Below are positions 34,801-47,284 of a DNA stretch of 64,000 bases, piece by piece. The notes beneath the pieces were generated by a model. It was not told the origin of the DNA and made no database searches. It saw nothing but the letters and a program-made list of their open reading frames with translations. Source of the DNA: Isoetes taiwanensis (taxonomy: Eukaryota > Streptophyta > Lycopodiopsida > Isoetales > Isoetaceae); NCBI GenBank assembly GCA_021234155.1, contig JAJEKV010000789.1, forward strand, positions 26,611 through 90,610, given 5' to 3'. The number at the start of each line of letters is the position of its first letter. Positions within the stretch are counted from its first letter, which is position 1. Made by a program: the position numbers and the translations under genes.

Positions 34801-35738
34801 GCTTCCTAGTATTAGAACCTGGCTTTTGGTTTCTTTCTAATCTAATCTATATACATTGCTGAGAGATTTCTGTGCTGAGGACTGAAGGCCAACTTATAGG
34901 AGCTTGCATAAAAGTGTACTTTGCTTTAGCGTTCAAAAGACAATTAACCGTAGTTTTCATATGACACCTTAAAACTCCATAATTTAGGCTTGAATGTTAC
35001 CGGGCCAAGATCGTTCATTGTTTATGTGAAATACTCGGCCATGCTCATTTCTGATTAATGCGTGGATATGAGCTCTCTTGTTCTTTACCGTGGAATCATC
35101 AGTAACATGTGCTCGAGCTGTCAAATACTTCTGTTATTCCAGCTTTGGAATTAATTGATCTCTAAATACACTGTCATGAAATGAAAGCAATTCTAATGCT
35201 GCAAATTGACACTCTGCTTCTGGTATGGAGAAACAAAGAAGCTTTTCGTGTTTCTAAATTGTGTTCAATAATTTTATGAACCATCTCCATAATATTTTGT
35301 GCCTGGCTTGAATAATCATGCTTGTAAATTGGAAGATTTTGACTATTAGATGTTGTTTACCATGTTCAATATCTTTTACCTCATACACATGCACGTCAAC
35401 TTGTATACACCTGTCAACTTGTATACACCTGCACGTCAACGTGTATGTCCGCGCAATGAACATCTGCGCAGACATAAAAGGCAACGAGAAAACGCAATTC
35501 GCAAATAAGTATATTGGTTACAAACAATTTGTGCATGTATTATAGAGGAAATGGGAAATACACAAAAACATAATCCTCATATAGAAGTTATGCTTCCTGC
35601 TTAGGATTCAAAAGGCCGCCAAATAAGCGTATGAATTTCTTACTGCTGAAATTGTGGCCCGAACAAATGGCTAGACAAATGGATACATGAAGCACATGAT
35701 GGTACTGATTTGTATGACTATTCCCCACATGCTAGGAT
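34801..35738. other. Unassigned stretch with a short repeat
   Basis: GTCAACTTGTATACACCT is present twice in a row at 35,395-35,430, followed by an imperfect hairpin (TATGTCCGCGCA / TGCGCAGACATA). Nothing else is supported. Confidence 0.45.
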
Positions 35739-37381
35739 TGTGACGTTCCAGGGGAATATACACCATAAATCATTATATTCACGGACCTGGTCACTATACA
35801 AGTCGACCTTTGGTAGCCTTGTATACCTTAGAAAGTGGCAAGGGGCACATATCTAAGTTAATTGTTATCTTAGATAACCTTAGGATAAGGCCCATTTCCA
35901 CATGGCCTTATCCTATTGGGCAACCGCCACACGGCCCCATCCTAGTGGTGCCACGTGTCATCCCATGTGGACCCTCACCTATATTGGCTCAACCCTAGAC
36001 CTCTTTTTCCCGACTCTAGCACCGAACACTCACCTCCACTTTTCGAAACCCGTTTCGAGCATGGATTCGTCGTAGCATAGCCTAGTGCAGCAGCCCCAGA
36101 AGTGTGCGTATGATCATAGAGGGAACCGCGACCTCCCCCGAGTCAAGGAGCAATGGAGACACCGGGGATGGGAGGAAGCTTACGGAGCGGTAGGTGAAGT
36201 AGAGTCATAATAGTTATCTGGAAGTTAGCACTCCAGGTGGGTCTGTATGTTGTATCTTGAGTAGAGCCCTCCTAGAACCTTTGTTGAACATCTTGAACCC
36301 TAATCAAGGAACCCTAACTGTTAGTTAGATATGTATGATTAGGTTAAGATGTTCTTATTATGATTATCATGATATGATGTTATGAGATGTTGGTTGATCA
36401 TGTTTGCTCCTCTTGTATTGGGAAGGGGGGTAGAGACCTAGGGCCATATGTCGCATGCTCCTAGTGTAGATCCCTTAGTTCCTAATAGTTGCGGCTTGTG
36501 CATAGGAACCCACCCAGGGCTATGGAGGCTATGATGTGACTCGGCACTACACAACGGGACTAGAGGCGATGTGGGAGGGAGGATCCCTTAGGAGTGGGGG
36601 GGCTACCGGGGGATCCCATAGTGGGCTAGACTTATGGGTCTGTCAGGTGTGGGCGAGCATGGGTCCGACACCACCTCAGAACAACGGTGCCGCCCTGCCT
36701 CTCAAGAGTTGCAAGTGTAGCTTGGCTCTTGTTTTGGGGGGTTCAGTCGAGTGCGAATCGTGTGTCGCCATGATTCTCTAGCCGCCCGAGGAGTCTCTAT
36801 ATCAGGGAGGGGGAGATGCAACCCTTCTTGCCTCGGACGGACCGGGGAGATGCAACACGGAGTAGTCCCGATGGGTGATGCCATGGGATTGCATATCCAG
36901 GAAGGCTAGAGTCATGCGAGCACGATGGAGCCCATCTCGCAAAGTGTGCAGAGGAGGGGCGGATGGAGTGGTTAACCCTAGCCATTGTCTTATGCCAGCC
37001 CACCGCCATTATTATGACTTCGGTGCTGCTCTATCTTGAGGCCTATCCGGTCAATCGACTTCCTTATGTGTGAGCCGGGTAGGAGCTCTCATGTTTTTAT
37101 GGTATATGATTATGTTCTTTGCACCTATGGATATGTGGATGAGCTACCCTTGAGGTAGTGTGATGTATTGTTATTGCTAGTTTGGCGATGTTTATGCTTC
37201 GGCTGTGATAGGAGCCCATAGGGGAAGAGCGGCGCAAGACACCTTCGTGTCCCCTTCCGCACTCGAGGAGATCGAGTGCTTGGGGATAGGCGGAGGGGCT
37301 TTGTCGCGGTCGGGAGGACGGATGGGGATTTCCCCTACGGAGTGTCTGGTGGGAGCCGTATATTTAGTAAAGGGCGTCACA
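35739..37381 (+). repeat. 5' LTR of the gypsy element
   Basis: Begins TGTGACGTTCCAGGGG and ends GGGCGTCACA, giving a 7-base inverted terminus TGTGACG/CGTCACA. The partner LTR is at 48,855-50,504. AT-rich stretches of the two are nearly identical while GC-rich ones are not. Confidence 0.9.
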
Positions 37382-37382
37382 A

Positions 37383-37396
37383 TGGTATCGAGGCGA
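37383..37396 (+). promoter_or_regulatory. Primer binding site (initiator tRNA-Met type)
   Basis: TGGTATCGAGGCGA lies one base after the LTR. The plant consensus is TGGTATCAGAGC, complementary to the 3' end of initiator tRNA-Met, so it matches in the first seven bases and loosely after that. Confidence 0.75.
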
Positions 37397-39740
37397 TGTT
37401 CTTGGTTGACCAAGAACTAGCACTGACCATATCCTTGAAAGTAGTCTAACAGGCCTGATAGGGTGTGAAATGAAAAATTTCCACCATAGAACCTCGAAAT
37501 TAGGGGGAAAATTTTTTCCCTAGTTAGTGGGTCCGTAAGAGCAGGCTAAGTGTTAGATGACGAAAAAGAACAAGTCAAATTCACCTTCTAGTAAAATTGA
37601 AGTGAAAATTATGCATCTGCATCAAATTTCACCTAAAATGGGTCGAAGAATCATGCCAATCCGAGACCCGGGTGAAAAAAATGGTGCAAATTCGTAATTA
37701 ACACTCCAAACTATTAGGAAATTTGAAAATTTTAAAGTATAATGCGAAATTAAGTATATACACCAATAATTAAATATATACTAATAATTAAGTTATATTG
37801 GAGTAATTAATAAGGGGGGCTAATAAGTAGGCCTATTAATGGTAGGGGAATATTCCCTGGAGCACCTCCTTTTAAATATCTTGCCACCTCATTTCCCCCC
37901 AACATTTTTCCTCCACCTTATCTCTCTTGCTCAGCCTTACGTCATCCATTTCCTAGACCATTAAATATAGCATGCACCAAGCAGAGGCGGCTAGGAAGTT
38001 TGGTGAGAGACCTATACCCCCATGGCGCGGCAACAAGTAGACGCCATGGCAAGCGGCATTCCCTCCACACCTTAAGCCAAGACGAGGGAGGGAGGCGTCT
38101 TGACGAGCCCACACCTTTCCACCTCTTCGAGGAGGAGGGCAGCCCTACTCAGGCGGTGGTTCTTGCTTCCGGCCCAGTCGGCAGACCCGGCGAGGCAACA
38201 CGTGGGTGACCTCTCGGGCGAGGAAGGAGGAGCAGGATGAAGAAGCGGCGGCGGCACTGCATGGAGGCGGCGGGCCGCTTCACTCAGGGCAAGGAGAAGG
38301 TGAAGAGGGGCGGAGGAGCCAGGCAGCACCTGGGAAAGAGGAGAGGGAGCTGCTGGAAAAGAAGCTGACAGCATAGGCAAAGAGAAAAACGCTGTTATCA
38401 TGGGACTGTCGTTGAAGAAATCTTAAGGGTGGACGGGAGGAAGGAGCAGGTGATGAGGAGGAGTAAAGCCAGGAGGAGGAGAACCAAGCCGTTGGGGAAT
38501 CTTCACTCCCAACGCGACGCCGCCTTACCCGGTAAGTGGCCCGCCGCTCAAGGTAGTGAAGAAGAAGAAGGTGGGTTGAAGCGGCCATTCGGCGCGCCCG
38601 TGAGGAACGCCAATCTGCCGCTAGTTGAAGGGGTAAGGCTTCAGGAGTACCTTCGCTGACGAGGTACGTAATGATCGGCATTGCAGCGTAACGCGGAGCG
38701 CTGAGCCGCCGTGCTGGGCGCCACCAAGAAGAACCACCAGTCACACCTCCACCGTGAGAAGCCGGGCGAAGGTCCACTATGGGCCTAACTCTCAAGAGAC
38801 GCCTATCGCCTTTTCGAGATTAAGCACTTCCAACAAGGTACTAATCTCCTGATTAGAAGGCCCCTCGGCTCGATGCGAGGTGATGCGTGAATTCGCGGAC
38901 TTTACTTCACAGGTAACCGCCTTTAACCACACGAGTTACGCAAGTAGCCGGTGAAATGACGCAACTTTTGAAGAAGGGAACCTATGTGCCATCCACGCCA
39001 AAAGGGTGACTGTAATGCCCAAGGATCTTCATTTGGCGCGGAGAATCCGCAAGGAGTACCCTTAAGTCCTCCTAATTTTGTAATCATAATTAAAGTTTTA
39101 ATGTAATTAAACTATTCTTTCTAAATACATAAATCCTTGATTTTTGTAAATTGATTAAATTTTTACATGAAAATGTGGTTAAATAGCTCGAATGATAGCA
39201 TAGTTTTTTGTGTAGCATGATTCAAATGCATATAAATAGTTAAGCAGTAGACATCTTACCAAAAAAATGGAACCCTAAACCAAAATTGGCGAAACCAGGT
39301 CGGACCGCGCAAAACCGGCCTGCGTTTGCGACGCAGACGCGATTTGCGCGAACCAACCCGATTTGGCCAAAATGGCACCATTACATGTCTAAATTGCATA
39401 AGATAAGTTGCTAGCTAGATCAGAATTGAGTCAAATAGTCATGTTAGGATCTTAAAATTCCTAGAAAACCTCACCTGAAACCAAAATCACCCTAATCGGG
39501 TCAGGGACAAGAAAAGGCATGCGTTCGACGCGTATGACGCGGCGATTTTTGTGAACCAACCGGTTTGGCCCTTTTTAGCCAATTTGACCAAATTTGACCA
39601 AACAACCTGCCATGTAGTGTTTCTTGCTTTGCTTTGCTTAGATTTGCACTTCATGGTAGCTCATTTGGACACCCATAGCCCTCGAACAAAAGTTTTTCCC
39701 ATCAAGAACCCCTGTGCACGGAACCCAAAGCAGACCTTAG
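37397..39740 (+). other. Leader region of the gypsy element
   Basis: No gag-pol domain. 38,000-38,800 is GC-rich and open in several frames on both strands, without recognisable content. A roughly 50-base block (GCGTTTGCGACGC...CCAACCCGATTTGGCC) at 39,319-39,370 is repeated in altered form at 39,513-39,570. Confidence 0.5.
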
Positions 39741-39748
39741 TCTATAAA
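39741..39748 (+). promoter_or_regulatory. TATA-like box inside the leader
   Basis: CTATAAAAGG lies about 120 bases before an ATG at 39,864 that opens a coding-like stretch. Position and sequence suit an internal promoter or a buried LTR promoter; neither is shown. Confidence 0.35.
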
Positions 39749-39863
39749 AGGGGGGCCCATTTGTCGCTTTTTTTTCCTTCACCGGAACAGCTATTAGCAT
39801 CCTAGGCGATTTTTGGTCTCACATTGATCTTTACAAACCATTTTCTACATCCATCTCTGCCTC

Positions 39864-41323
39864 ATGGCGCCCTCTAGCTTCCTCAGATGGTATGATGCTA
39901 CCAATCATATCCATGATTTCCCTGCTGAGCAAGCCTTCCATGTCTTTGACCATCTCTTTGATCTTCATGCAACATTGACCAGAACTCCCTTCTATACTGA
40001 TATCATTTGCCGCAAGATGACCAGCTAGATTCTACCCAGGAAGTTAGCTTACCACCTAGGGGAGGGAAATGGGTATCCCTAGATTCGCTTACCCAAGCTG
40101 TAGGGGGAGGATCCAAGGGCAAGAGTAGGCTGTGGGATAGGACCAGAAATATGCCCGATTACATGACCTGCAAGCATAATAGACATAGATACCTCTCAGC
40201 CCAGGCAGCCCTCGCCTTATTTATGCAGTATAAATCAATCAACAAGCCCGGAGAGCCCTCAATTCAGCCTTTAGATTTAGCACCCCTCGACACCCGAAGG
40301 GAGCAGACAAACATCCATGAGATCGAAGTCTTGGTACGAGTATTATGGCGCCACCTCGGGAACACCCATTATGCCCAGTTGAGCAAGACTATGGAGGGAA
40401 GGGGAGGAGAACCCAAGTTGGGAGAGGAGGAGAGAGGCAAGGAGGGATGGAGAGGCGAATAGCTAGGCAAGAAGGCACATTAAGGCCAGATTTTCGAACC
40501 GCCCGGCAAGATGATCGCCCTCGACTCCATTGATCATCGACTACGAGGAGTACATCTTGGCCAACGACATCCTCAACCTTCCTTACCGCCAAGAAGAAAG
40601 ACCTCGGGGATCGACGAGCTCTTAGGCTTAATTGCAAAAGTTCATGTGGCAGCGACTTCATCGACTACTCCTACCCAGAAATTCCAAGGGAGCCAGTGGA
40701 GCGACACTCCTACGTGTGGAGACAATGTCGGATATACGTGCATATCAGATAAGGCAGATCTATCAACAATGAACCCTCCTGCAGGAAGAGTTCCGCCAGA
40801 TCCAAAGCAGGTTATACAAGCCAGGAAGAGGCCCAAGCTCCAGCCGAAGCCGGCGCGTTCCAGAGCATCTTGCCAAGCTTCCAGAAGCATCAACTTGAGA
40901 ACGAACAACAATGTGGGAGGGATCATGAAGACCTTTTTCAGATTAGATGTCTTCCATGAAGCAGCTCAGAGAAGAGGTAGGGAACCATGGGCACGGCGAA
41001 GGGCAAGGCACCGTATCAGGTACTATCTCCCTGCCCTTAGTCAAGGGCAGATGATAGTCTTCCATAAGGAGTTCAGCCCAAGAGGGGAAGAGTCTGTAGC
41101 ACGCCTTATAGCACTCTCAGGCTTCGGGCAGCATGCCAAAATAGATTACGTAGTAGATCATGTTATCCTCTTTAAGAGATCTGTAGTTCTTCATTGCCTC
41201 GACTTTGCCAGGGGACATCTCAGGGATGCAACATTGTCGGTAGTGGCGGCGGCGGCACCGAACTCCTGCACCTCGGATGGCAAAGCCTTTGGAAGGAGGA
41301 TCGGCGGGAAGATCTTTGCGTAA
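39864..41323 (+). pseudogene. Broken coding region of unknown function in the gypsy leader
   Basis: It opens with MAPSSFLRWYDATNHIHDFP and shifts frame near 40,005 into a 151-residue frame containing RTRNMPDYMTCKHNRHRYLS. It shifts again near 40,530 (IIDYEEYILANDILNLPYR), then shows coiled-coil-like stretches such as LLQEEFRQIQSRLYKP near 40,790. A further open frame covers 40,511-41,323. I recognise no domain. It could be an extra ORF upstream of gag, part of an older nested element, or captured host sequence. Frame changes show it is no longer intact. Confidence 0.45.
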
Positions 41324-41606
41324 CGTCTAAAAAGGCCTACGACTCAAGAACGTCAAGAACTTCTTCATGTCCATGAGGGGGCATCGATGATGCAAAATCT
41401 GCTTTGTTGTCATTTAAATTGTATTGAATATTTCTTTTAGATATTATCATGTAACCCATGAAATGTATTTCTAAATATTAATGACTTATTATGTTCTTGA
41501 CTTGTAAGTGGAATTTTCACATGATTTCTTTTGTACCTAACAATAATTTAATTGTAAATAGTATGATTGATGTGTAACCTAAATAACAAGCATTGATGAT
41601 CAATCC

Positions 41607-42875
41607 TTGCAGCCGGGAGAACACAGCTCAGTTCCCAAGGCGGGCCGACATCACCAATGGGTACCTAGAAACTTATTTGGACGTGAACAAGAGGACAACA
41701 ACGAGGAAATGACGGTGGAATCAATCAACGCAAGGCTCACCCAGATGAGGAACCAGATGCACCAACTGATTCATTGGGCCACACCATTGATGAATGCTCA
41801 AGAATATGCGCTTGCACCACCACCTCCCCCACCACTACCTCAGCAAGGCATTGAGGAGGGACCACAACCAGAAGGGCAAGACAACCAGGGGAAATGTCGT
41901 GGGGGAGAGAGAAAAAGGAGAACCCAAGGACCCCAACACCATCCCGGCTCAGTTCATCAGACACTTCGGACAGCCAAGACAGTTCTAGCTCAGACAGTGA
42001 GTCCGATAGATCACAGGTAAGGGCCAGGGCAAAGAAGACAGATGACTATCAGAAGAAAGTGGACAGCGCTATGAGCAATGTATGGAAGACTAGGAAGTTG
42101 GGACAGTTCTCAGGGAAAGACAGGTCAGGTATGGAGGCATAAGCTTGGCTTGATGAAATGGAAGAGTTTGGAAATTCTTATGGCATGAAGGACAAAGATA
42201 TAGGGAAGGTTGCTACAGCCAACTGACTTAAGGAGCAGCCTAGAATTTGGTGGAAAGGGTACGCGAAGTCCAATAAGCTGAAAAGGAACAGTTGCAGATT
42301 CAAGACCTTCAGCAAGGCTTTTCGCAAACATTATGTGCCAAGATCACACACTAGCAGGCAGATTCAGCAATTCTACAGATTGAACCAGGGTACCTTGTCA
42401 GTAGCAAAGTACACGGAGGAATTCATCTGCTCGGGCTCCATGTTCCCGGAGTTCCGGAAAGGCAAAGCGGTTGAAACCTACATTGAGGGATTGAACAACA
42501 ATATCAAAAGGCTAGTCGAACAATCAACCCAAAGTCGTTGGCGGACGCTGAGGATAAAGCCATAAGTTTGGAAGAAGCACCAGCAACTCCAGGGGAGAAA
42601 CAGTCGGCCTTCAAGGGTAAATCAACGGGGGGCAATATCAAAGGGCGCAGTACGAGTAAGCAATCAAAGACCTATGCCATCAGGAGAATAGCGGCAAGGA
42701 AGAGCTTCAGGTAAAGACCTTTGGGGACGTAGTTGAGAACGCATCGGGGGCGAGGCGCTAAAGCGTCTTTTAAACAGTCTGGCCGAAAAAGAAGAAGAGA
42801 CAGAGTGTATCGAGAAGAAGCTATGTTTTAGGTGCTTCCAGCAAGCACGAACCCATGATTGTCCATTAAATCATG
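41607..42875 (+). pseudogene. gag: gag of the gypsy element
   Basis: The capsid-like part lies at about 42,100-42,565 and contains AWLDEMEEFGNSYGMKDKDI, WWKGYAKSNK, then RQIQQFYRLNQGTLSVAKYT, matching the retrotransposon gag domain pattern (W-x-x-F, then R-x-x-h-x-x-h-x-Q-x-x-x-S-V-x-x-Y). A proline run and a Ser/Asp-rich linker precede it (41,807-42,010). A degenerate zinc knuckle, CFRCFQQARTHDC, is at about 42,829-42,867; the spacing of the His and last Cys is not canonical CCHC. At least two stops and two frame changes break the gene. Confidence 0.85.
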
Positions 42876-42904
42876 CAAGCGGCTTTTGCGCGAGCTTGGG
42901 GATT

Positions 42905-43425
42905 GGGATTCACCCCGGCAAAGCGAAGGCGACATCAAAGCAGGGCGGCGGGACTTCATAGAGGGTGAGTGCCATATATGTGCAAACATTGAGTCAGATG
43001 ATATTGAAAATCAATCCACAGTCATTGCGGCTGAGGGGATTATAGATAGCAGTCCATATCTAGTGTTGATAGATACAGGTAGCTCTCACAACTTTGCCTC
43101 TCCTAGGCTGGCTGCCCCAATGAAGAATAAAGTCTTGAAGTCTAAGCCAAGGCCAGTTAGCATGGCAAACGGTGCCATTCGCCACACTAAGGGGAGGAGG
43201 ATCACATTCGACATAGACCTTAGTGGAAGCAAGTGGCCGATGGGGGCAGAAATCATGGATATTGGAAGGTATGACCTTATAGTAGGAATGGAGTTCCTAA
43301 AGCCAGCCAAAGCCATGATCGACTGCGACCGTAATGAGATCTCCATGACAGCACCGGACGGCACCAAATTCATAGTGAAAGGTAAGAAGGCAGCTTTTCC
43401 CATGCAGTGTACTTCTTTGAAGTAG
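42905..43425 (+). pseudogene. pol: Aspartic protease domain of pol
   Basis: A single open frame contains VLIDTGSSHNFASPRLA, with the catalytic D-T-G at 43,072-43,080, and YDLIVGMEFLKPAKAMID about 70 residues later, which fits the conserved h-h-G-x-D/E-x-L block. This domain would cut the Gag-Pol precursor. It is one of the best preserved pieces of the element. Confidence 0.88.
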
Positions 43426-43452
43426 CTAAGGAAAAGTATAGAAAAAAAGAAG

Positions 43453-44350
43453 GTGGATTATATCCTGCGGTTAGAAGCAATTGACCCAGCTAAAGAGAAG
43501 GGAAGTGACCTAGGTGGGAATCAGTTGCCCAAGCCAGTAGCAAGGCTCATTTCAGAATTTAAGGATGTATTTCCAGATGAAATCCAGCAGCTACCACCTT
43601 ATAGGGGTGTGGAGTGTGAGATCACACTAGCTCCAGATGCTAAGCCTACCAGCAAGGCACCTTATAGGATGAGCACCCCGGAGTTGATTGAGCTCAAGAA
43701 GCAGCTACAGGAATTGCTTGACCTTGGATTTATTAGGGCAAGTGTGTCTCCTTTTGGAGCACCCATACTCTTCGTGAAGAAGAAGGACAGGAGTTTAAGA
43801 ATGTGCATAGACTATCGCCAGCTCAACAAGTGCATTGATAAAAGAATAAGTATGCTTTGCCAAGGGCAGATGATTTGATGGACCAGCTCCAAGGAGCGAA
43901 AGTTTTCTCTAAGATTAACTTAAGGTCAGGCTACCATCAAATAAGGATAAAGGAAGAAGATATCCATAAGACCACCTTCAGAACGCGGTACAGGCATTTT
44001 GAGTTTACGGTAATGCCCTTTGGCTTATCGAATGCGCCGGCAACTTTCATGCGTCTCATGAACGACGTCTTCAGGGAGTTCCTAGATGAGTTTGTCATTG
44101 TTTTCTTCGACGACAAGTCTACAACAAGTCCATTGAAGATCATTGTCAGCATTTGAGAAGAGTGTTGGAAAAGTTGAGACGGCATCGGTTGTATGGGAAG
44201 CTCTCCAAATGCCACTTTGCTACCGAAAAGAGTGGAGTACTTGGGCCATGTGATATCAATGAAGGGATCTCCACCGACCCCAAAAGATCAAGAAATTTGA
44301 TAGTTGATTGGCCAGCTCCCAAAGAATGTGGCGGAAGTGAGAAGCTTTTC
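43453..44350 (+). pseudogene. pol: Reverse transcriptase domain of pol
   Basis: [60 protein letters not shown], then after a one-base shift near 43,860 [40 protein letters not shown] and FVIVFFDD (DD at 44,109-44,114). These are RT motifs 1 to 5 of Ty3/gypsy in order. The Tyr/Phe-x-DD box is F-F-D-D where L or V usually sits second. The frame then drifts; LRRHRLYGKLSKCHF follows at about 44,170. Confidence 0.92.
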
Positions 44351-44479
44351 TAGGTGCGGCAAGATATTATAGGAAGTTCGTGAAGGACTCCCGCTAAGTG
44401 ATACGTCCTTTCAGCCGGACCTCAGCGCAGAGTATTAAGGTGAAAGATTGAGAACACATTGGCTAGAAAATGTGCAAGC

Positions 44480-44895
44480 TTCATTTGAAAAAGCTTAAGG
44501 AAGCCTTAACAACAAAGACCATTGCTAGTTCTCTGGGACCCGGATAAGGACAAGATAGTAGCAGCAGATGCGGTAAGATAGCAACAAAGTGAGTCCTTAT
44601 GCAAGAAGGAAGAGTTGTAGCCTACGACTCTAAGAAGTTGAACGACACCGAAAGCTTATCCAACCCATGATCAGGAGCTTCTAGCTATTGTGAGAGCTCA
44701 CAGATTTGGAGGCACTATTTGCTTGGAAGGAAATTTAGATACCGATCACCGAGCCTCAATACATCTTTACCCAACCACTCCTCAATCTAAGGCAAAGGAG
44801 GTGGATGGAATTCCTAGAAGAGTATGATTTCGAGATTGCTTATAAGCCGGGTAAGTTGAATGTGGTTGCTGATGCTCTCTCTAGAAGACCCCTTG
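44480..44895 (+). pseudogene. pol: RNase H domain of pol
   Basis: Frame-shifted pieces VVAYDSKKLNDTE near 44,620, ELLAIVRA near 44,675 and YLLGRKF near 44,720, then FLEEYDFEIAYKPGKLNVVA followed by DALSRRP at 44,808-44,890. The last is the hallmark Ty3/gypsy RNase H end (Y-K-P-G-K-x-N-x-V-A-D-A-L-S-R). Confidence 0.85.
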
Positions 44896-44939
44896 AGACG
44901 AGAACACATTGTAATGCTATATCAACTCTTTCGAGTGGG

Positions 44940-45800
44940 TATGGCAAGAAAATTGAGGAGACATTACCATCTGATGGTGATTTCAAGGAGGTATGGGAAA
45001 GCCTCTCTAAGGAGGTTAGAACAGACAAAGAATGGGAAGCCTTCAAACATTATAAGAAGGAGGGCAACCTGTTGTACCATAAGCATAAGTTGTGTGTGCC
45101 CGAATCGTCAGGTGTAAGGAAGTTAATTCTTCATGACACACACAACAGCCCAATAGCAGGGCATGCAGGTTTTATGAAGACCTACTTCAAGATCCGGAGT
45201 AGCTATTTCTGGCCAGGAATGAAAATAGCCAGATATATTCGGGAATGTCAGGTTGTGTCCCAGCAAAAGCGGAAAGCAACTTAATTCAGTGCCTTAGAGC
45301 CATTGGGTGTGCCAAATGCTAAGTGGGAGGTCATAAGCATGGATTTTATTACGGGACTTCCTAGAACTCTTTGAGGCAAAGATGCATTAATGGTTGTCGT
45401 AGACAAAATATCTAAGATAGCGCGCTTTGTGCCTTGCAAAACTACTGACACAGCCTTAGACACTGCCAAGTTATTTGTAAAGGAGATTTTTAGACTCCAT
45501 GGCATGCCTCGGGAGATAATTTCAGACAGAGATTCCAAGTTTATGAGTGCTTTTTGACGGGACCTCTTTAGCACCATTGAGGGCGAAGCTCTCCATGAGC
45601 GCGACTTATCATCCGGCACGGATGGTCGGCGGAGGGGCAATCGCATCATCGAAGATATGCTTAAATGTTATGTGTGGAATAAGCAATCCAAGTGGGATGA
45701 GTACATCCACTTGGTAGAATTCGCTTAGCGATTGCCAGCAGGGGAGTCATCTCGGATGTCTCCTTTCATGGTAAATTACGGGTACGATTGCCTAACCCGG
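44940..45800 (+). pseudogene. pol: Integrase domain of pol (N-terminal and core)
   Basis: The zinc-binding part reads LILHDTHNSPIAGHAGFMKT, then YFWPGMKIARYIRECQVV; the first His pair and first Cys are there, but the second Cys is replaced (CQVV instead of CxxC). The core reads [28 protein letters not shown], then [13 protein letters not shown], giving the first two Asp of D-D-E. The catalytic Glu region is scrambled at about 45,570-45,640. MSPFMVNYGY near 45,765 is the usual end of the core before the insertion. Confidence 0.88.
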
Positions 45801-46793
45801 ATACTTGGCACAATCTGCACAATTCATTATTTAGATAAAAAGCGGGGATTTTGAGAATTTTGAATCACCTCGTCGGGTCCACCATAAGCAAAAAGTGGTT
45901 CAGCTTTAGTTTAAATTTGTCCCGCTCAAATTGGGCCGGGACAATTTGAAATTTGAATAAGATTTATCTAAATATGAGCATATAGCTTGCCACTGTCAGC
46001 TTGCGAACAAGGAGGCGGAGCTCAAGCTCAAGGTCGAACAGAAGGTCGCCAGACTATAGCGAGTGGTCGCCATAGCAGGAATAGAAGGTCGCTATATAGT
46101 TGTAGCAATAGCACCAGTTTGGGCCTAAATCGTGGGAGGTTTTTAGGACGCAAATTTTGTGTAGCATGCAGAGGCGCCATGGACGGAGAGAGCAGGCAAT
46201 TTGAACAGAGCCATGGCCATGAGCTGAGCCGTTTTCAGCAGATCAGCAGGCATGTATTCTTTTGCAAGGAATTCCTCCTCGACATTGTAAGAGAAATGTT
46301 TATTCAGCATATCGATTTTGTGAATGAAATTTGTAGCTATGCCTCTTGACATTCCGACCTGGATTCTATCGGGGAGCTCCTTCTATTCTTATTTTGTGCA
46401 AAAATAACATGTGAGCCTTTTACGCTTAGGCACAGAAATTGCAAATTTAGAAATATTATTGTAACAAGATAAAGCGGTGCGAGATCCGGATTATGTGCTC
46501 AGATTGAGGTATTTGGATAAGACACTCCATTCTTGTCAACACCAAAAGGTATTCCTATATCGATAACTATGCTTATCAATTGGCTTATTGCGCATAATTA
46601 CAAATTATAAAAATTCAAAGGCTGACTATCCATGCGTCTTCCTACTCTTCTGGAAGCTTCATATCTGCCATCTCTTCCAGCATAGCAACAACAAGAATAA
46701 AATTGTTTCAAATAAAAAGTATCTAGTTAAACATTTGACAGGCCGTACGAGTTTTTCTAAGGACTGCATATAAGGTGAATTCTTGCTCCACTG

Positions 46794-47284
46794 GATCGCT
46801 ATCGCAATTTTAGTTGAGCACAAAAAAGTGTAGAGAGCTATGGGTCTGCTCAGCAAGATCGCCACAGCGATTTTGTTGAGCATAAATTTTGGTCTTTTTG
46901 ATAAGTTGTATTCTTTGTATATTAATAATTTCTATTAATGGACAAGAGGTATAATTTTATATAGACTTCTTAAATGCAAAAATAAGCAAGTTTATTTTAT
47001 TCATGTATCCAATATGCTCTCATTTTTTGTTCAAGAAGATCGCAATGGCGATCTTTTGAAAGCCTTTCATGTATAAAATTTGTAAAATTATTACACTATC
47101 TTGTATAAAATTGCCAATCCGGGATAAGAATGGGCTGCCGCAAGCTTTTGTATTGGGTCCCATAGGCCGATTGGTCTCCGTGGACAATAAAAACAATTCT
47201 ATTCTATTCTATTTTATTCTATTCTTAAAATCTTCATATATTGGTTTCTTATGATAAAGAAGATCGCAATGGCGATTTGTTCAA
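46794..47284. repeat. Four dispersed GATCGC...GCGAT repeats
   Basis: Copies at 46,794-46,820, 46,857-46,882, 47,038-47,059 and 47,262-47,284. Each has GATCGC, three or so bases, then an inverted (G)CGAT half, followed by TTTTG/TTTG and usually TTGAGCA-like sequence. The core is an interrupted palindrome. Confidence 0.8.
47152..47226 (+). mobile_element. 5'-truncated LINE 3' end with (ATTCT)n tail
   Basis: GGGTCCCATAGGCCGATTGG, then CTCCGTGGACAATAAAAAC, then (ATTCT)n at 47,196-47,226. This is the same terminal motif as LINE 2A, 2B and LINE 1 but with a pentamer tail. It is a very short, 5'-truncated insertion. Confidence 0.75.

Noticed and set aside
38280-38795. 171-residue minus-strand frame in the gypsy leader
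   Set aside because: Low-complexity Ser/Pro/Arg sequence in GC-rich DNA with no recognisable motif; a frame on the other strand is equally open.
45987-46349. 120-residue frame inside the integrase insertion as a gene
   Set aside because: Open by itself but unrecognised, with an equally open antisense frame; kept only as part of the insertion.
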